Shown piece by piece: positions 6,797-7,860 of a DNA stretch of 7,860 bases (position 1 is its first letter; every line of letters starts with the position of its first letter). The stretch is from Candidatus Cloacimonadota bacterium. Lineage in GTDB: Bacteria; Cloacimonadota; Cloacimonadia; Cloacimonadales; Cloacimonadaceae. The stretch spans positions 1 through 7,860 of the forward strand of contig JAGOGT010000028.1 in the NCBI GenBank assembly GCA_017996595.1. Reading direction: 5' to 3'. Under the pieces are notes generated by a model that saw nothing but the letters and a program-made list of their open reading frames with translations, did no database searches and was not told the DNA's origin. The position numbers were made by a program, and so were the translations under genes.

Positions 6797-7162
6797 TCAG
6801 CCGATCTTCTTGGTGTGTCCCGTACGGCGGTTTCCGGGAGTGAAATTATGGGGATTATTGGGATGGTTCTTGGTGTGGTCAAAACCTTTCACCGGCACCG
6901 TTTTGCTTTCATCGGCTTCGGTCTCTTTTTCGTCAAAAAGCTCGCTGAAATGCTCTTTCAATTCTTCGTGACCGGAAACATACTCTTTCCAATCTTCCAT
7001 AGCGGCATCCATATCCACACACTTGGTGCAGAGGACGAGCAGGTTTTGCTCGGAAACTCCTATCCAGCCACGGTCATAGCAATTGTCGCAGCTTTTCTTG
7101 CGCCGGTTTTTCCTGGCAATCTGCTGCGCAGCTTCCAGATGAATATCATCAAGCTTAAACAT
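6797..7162 (-). CDS. Small four-cysteine zinc-ribbon-like protein of unknown function
   Basis: This 121-residue protein is not one I recognise. Residues 1-23 are a charged helix ending in a basic RKNRRKK patch. Two CxxC pairs follow, Cys25/Cys28 and Cys45/Cys48, with an aromatic Gly-rich turn (YDRGWIG) between them. They look like a single treble-clef or DnaJ-like zinc knuckle. Residues about 51-86 are strongly acidic and probably helical. The tail (about 87-121) is rich in His, Asn, Pro and basic residues and is probably disordered. No signal peptide or membrane segment is seen, so it should be cytoplasmic. AAGGAG at 7168-7173, 5 bases before the ATG, and a TATAAT at 7192-7197 support expression. 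It lies 70 bases upstream of ileS on the same strand. Nucleic-acid or ribosome binding is possible from the zinc knuckle and basic patches but is inference only. Confidence 0.82.
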   Translation of the reverse strand: MFKLDDIHLEAAQQIARKNRRKKSCDNCYDRGWIGVSEQNLLVLCTKCVDMDAAMEDWKEYVSGHEELKEHFSELFDEKETEADESKTVPVKGFDHTKNHPNNPHNFTPGNRRTGHTKKIG

Positions 7163-7167
7163 AATAT

Positions 7168-7173
7168 CTCCTT
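7168..7173 (-). promoter_or_regulatory. Ribosome binding site of the four-cysteine protein gene
   Basis: AAGGAG, 5 bases upstream of ATG 7162-7160. Confidence 0.75.
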
Positions 7174-7191
7174 GTTCTAAAGGTAGGGCAG

Positions 7192-7220
7192 ATTATATCT
7201 GACCATACGCATTTTGAGCA
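7192..7220 (-). promoter_or_regulatory. Candidate promoter of the four-cysteine protein gene (perhaps also ileS)
   Basis: The minus strand has a perfect TATAAT at 7192-7197 in the 127-base gap. At a 17-base spacer the -35 position (7215-7220) reads TGCTCA, a poor match to TTGACA. Transcription would start near 7185, giving a leader of about 20 bases that just contains the ribosome binding site. The -10 is convincing and the -35 is not, so an activator may be needed or the match may be chance. Confidence 0.4.
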
Positions 7221-7289
7221 TTTGGCGTCATTCTCTGCGCATAGGGAATTCTGTAAAAGGAAATTTTTGTATCCCTCTTCCAGCTATCC

Positions 7290-7796
7290 CTATTTACCCG
7301 GTTTCCGTCCTTTGGTTTTGGGCTTTTCCGTGGGCAGAGCGGTGAGTTCTTCGATCGGTTTTTCCGCGTCCGCCACGGGTTCGCTGCCAAATTGCATGGG
7401 AGCACTTATCGCCGATTTCTTCAGCTCCACTTTCACGATTGGCTCCAGACGGTGCGTAACCACGAACAGGTTTTTACTGCGGGCCAGAGCCAGTTTTTCT
7501 TCCGCGCTTAGCGCTTCGATTTCCTTTAGATTGACTACCCTGTCGATCTTACCGGTAGCCATATCTACTACTTGGACAAATGATTGTTTTTCTGCCATGA
7601 AGTAAACCTCCATCATGTACTTATCTGGGAATTTTTTGCATATCTCGGTTACAAAGCTCAGGTATTCGGTTTGATGCACCTTGAACCAGGCTTTAAAGGA
7701 CCGGCATTTCAGGATACGAGGGCACACCGCACACAAAGGAGGTGCAGGTTCGCGATATCTGCGTAGTTCGCATCCAAAAAGCCGGGATTTTTTCAT
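7290..7796 (-). CDS. Small Cys-containing protein of unknown function, possible internal start
   Basis: The longest form has 168 residues; I do not recognise it. Residues 1-66 hold Cys9, Cys22, Cys25 and Cys31 (LCAVCPRILKC), which could bind zinc or an iron-sulfur cluster, then an aromatic-rich helical stretch (SFKAWFK, EYLSFVTEICKKFP) with a fifth Cys at 53. Residues 67-168 start MAEKQSFVQVVDMATGKI and include an ALSAEEKLALARSKNLFVV segment and a Lys/Pro-rich basic tail. ATG 7796 has only an AAGG 5 bases upstream. ATG 7598 (Met67) has a stronger GGAGG at 7607-7611 with 8 bases spacing. Codon use upstream of Met67 looks coding, so I annotate the long form, but a 102-residue product is possible. 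No signal peptide or membrane helix is seen. It is first in the minus-strand series leading to ileS. Confidence 0.72.
   Translation of the reverse strand: MKKSRLFGCELRRYREPAPPLCAVCPRILKCRSFKAWFKVHQTEYLSFVTEICKKFPDKYMMEVYFMAEKQSFVQVVDMATGKIDRVVNLKEIEALSAEEKLALARSKNLFVVTHRLEPIVKVELKKSAISAPMQFGSEPVADAEKPIEELTALPTEKPKTKGRKPGK
7607..7611 (-). promoter_or_regulatory. Internal ribosome-binding-site-like GGAGG before Met67
   Basis: GGAGG inside the coding frame, 8 bases before ATG 7598-7596. It is a better match than the site of the full-length start and could give a 102-residue protein lacking the cysteine cluster. Confidence 0.45.
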
Positions 7797-7799
7797 TTT

Positions 7800-7849
7800 T
7801 GCCTTCTAAGGCAGGGCTGTCATTCTGTCAAGCACAAACGCCTTAAGGC
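7800..7849. promoter_or_regulatory. Two GCCTT/AAGGC dyads flanking a TTGACA, upstream of the first minus-strand gene
   Basis: TGCCTTCTAAGGCA at 7800-7813 and GCCTTAAGGC at 7840-7849 are near-identical dyads with centres 38 bases apart. Between them, on the minus strand, is a perfect TTGACA (7826-7831). Seventeen bases on, TAGAAG at 7803-7808 matches four of six positions of a -10. If this is the promoter, transcription would begin at about the ATG at 7796, and the dyads would be well placed as operators. The arrangement is seen directly; the function is inferred. Confidence 0.4.
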
Positions 7850-7860
7850 AATGGAGTTCA

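Overview
The window looks like chromosomal DNA of an anaerobic bacterium. It carries the superoxide-reductase and rubrerythrin pair typical of strict anaerobes and a large eukaryote-like (type 2) isoleucyl-tRNA synthetase. Base composition looks close to balanced by eye, and most genes have clear AGGAG-type ribosome binding sites. The mix of gene types is compatible with candidate phyla such as Cloacimonadota, but that placement is only an impression. There is no phage, transposase, CRISPR or rRNA/tRNA signal.

Layout. The left end (1-464, minus strand) holds a desulfoferrodoxin gene followed 14 bases later by the first 24 codons of rubrerythrin. Together they form an operon for reductive removal of superoxide and peroxide. 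Next is a gene-free stretch of about 470 bases (465-936) rich in repeats: a long imperfect foldback (about 544-676) and an array of 11-base units that reverses orientation in the middle (714-780). A divergently transcribed ArsR-type regulator with a C-terminal DUF2087 domain follows (937-1527, plus strand).

The rest is minus-strand and reads right to left. It contains a small Cys-containing protein of unknown function (7290-7796), a small four-cysteine zinc-ribbon-like protein of unknown function (6797-7162), isoleucyl-tRNA synthetase (3589-6726), and a 672-residue membrane protein (1534-3552). The membrane protein combines a zinc ribbon, a degenerate protein-kinase fold, one transmembrane helix and an extracytoplasmic formylglycine-generating-enzyme-like (SUMF1/C-lectin) domain. 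Gaps of 127, 70 and 36 bases and shared strand make partial co-transcription plausible. The last gene of this series ends only 6 bases from the stop of the ArsR gene facing it.

The points most worth a second look are: the class I signature of the IleRS, which reads GIHH instead of HIGH, the arrangement linked to mupirocin hyper-resistance in type 2 enzymes; the pseudokinase-TM-SUMF1 protein, which has lost every catalytic kinase motif except the beta-3 lysine; the inverted 11-base repeat array; and two small Cys-rich proteins of unknown function upstream of ileS, one with a possible second internal start. I did not find a convincing new multi-gene defence or mobile system here.
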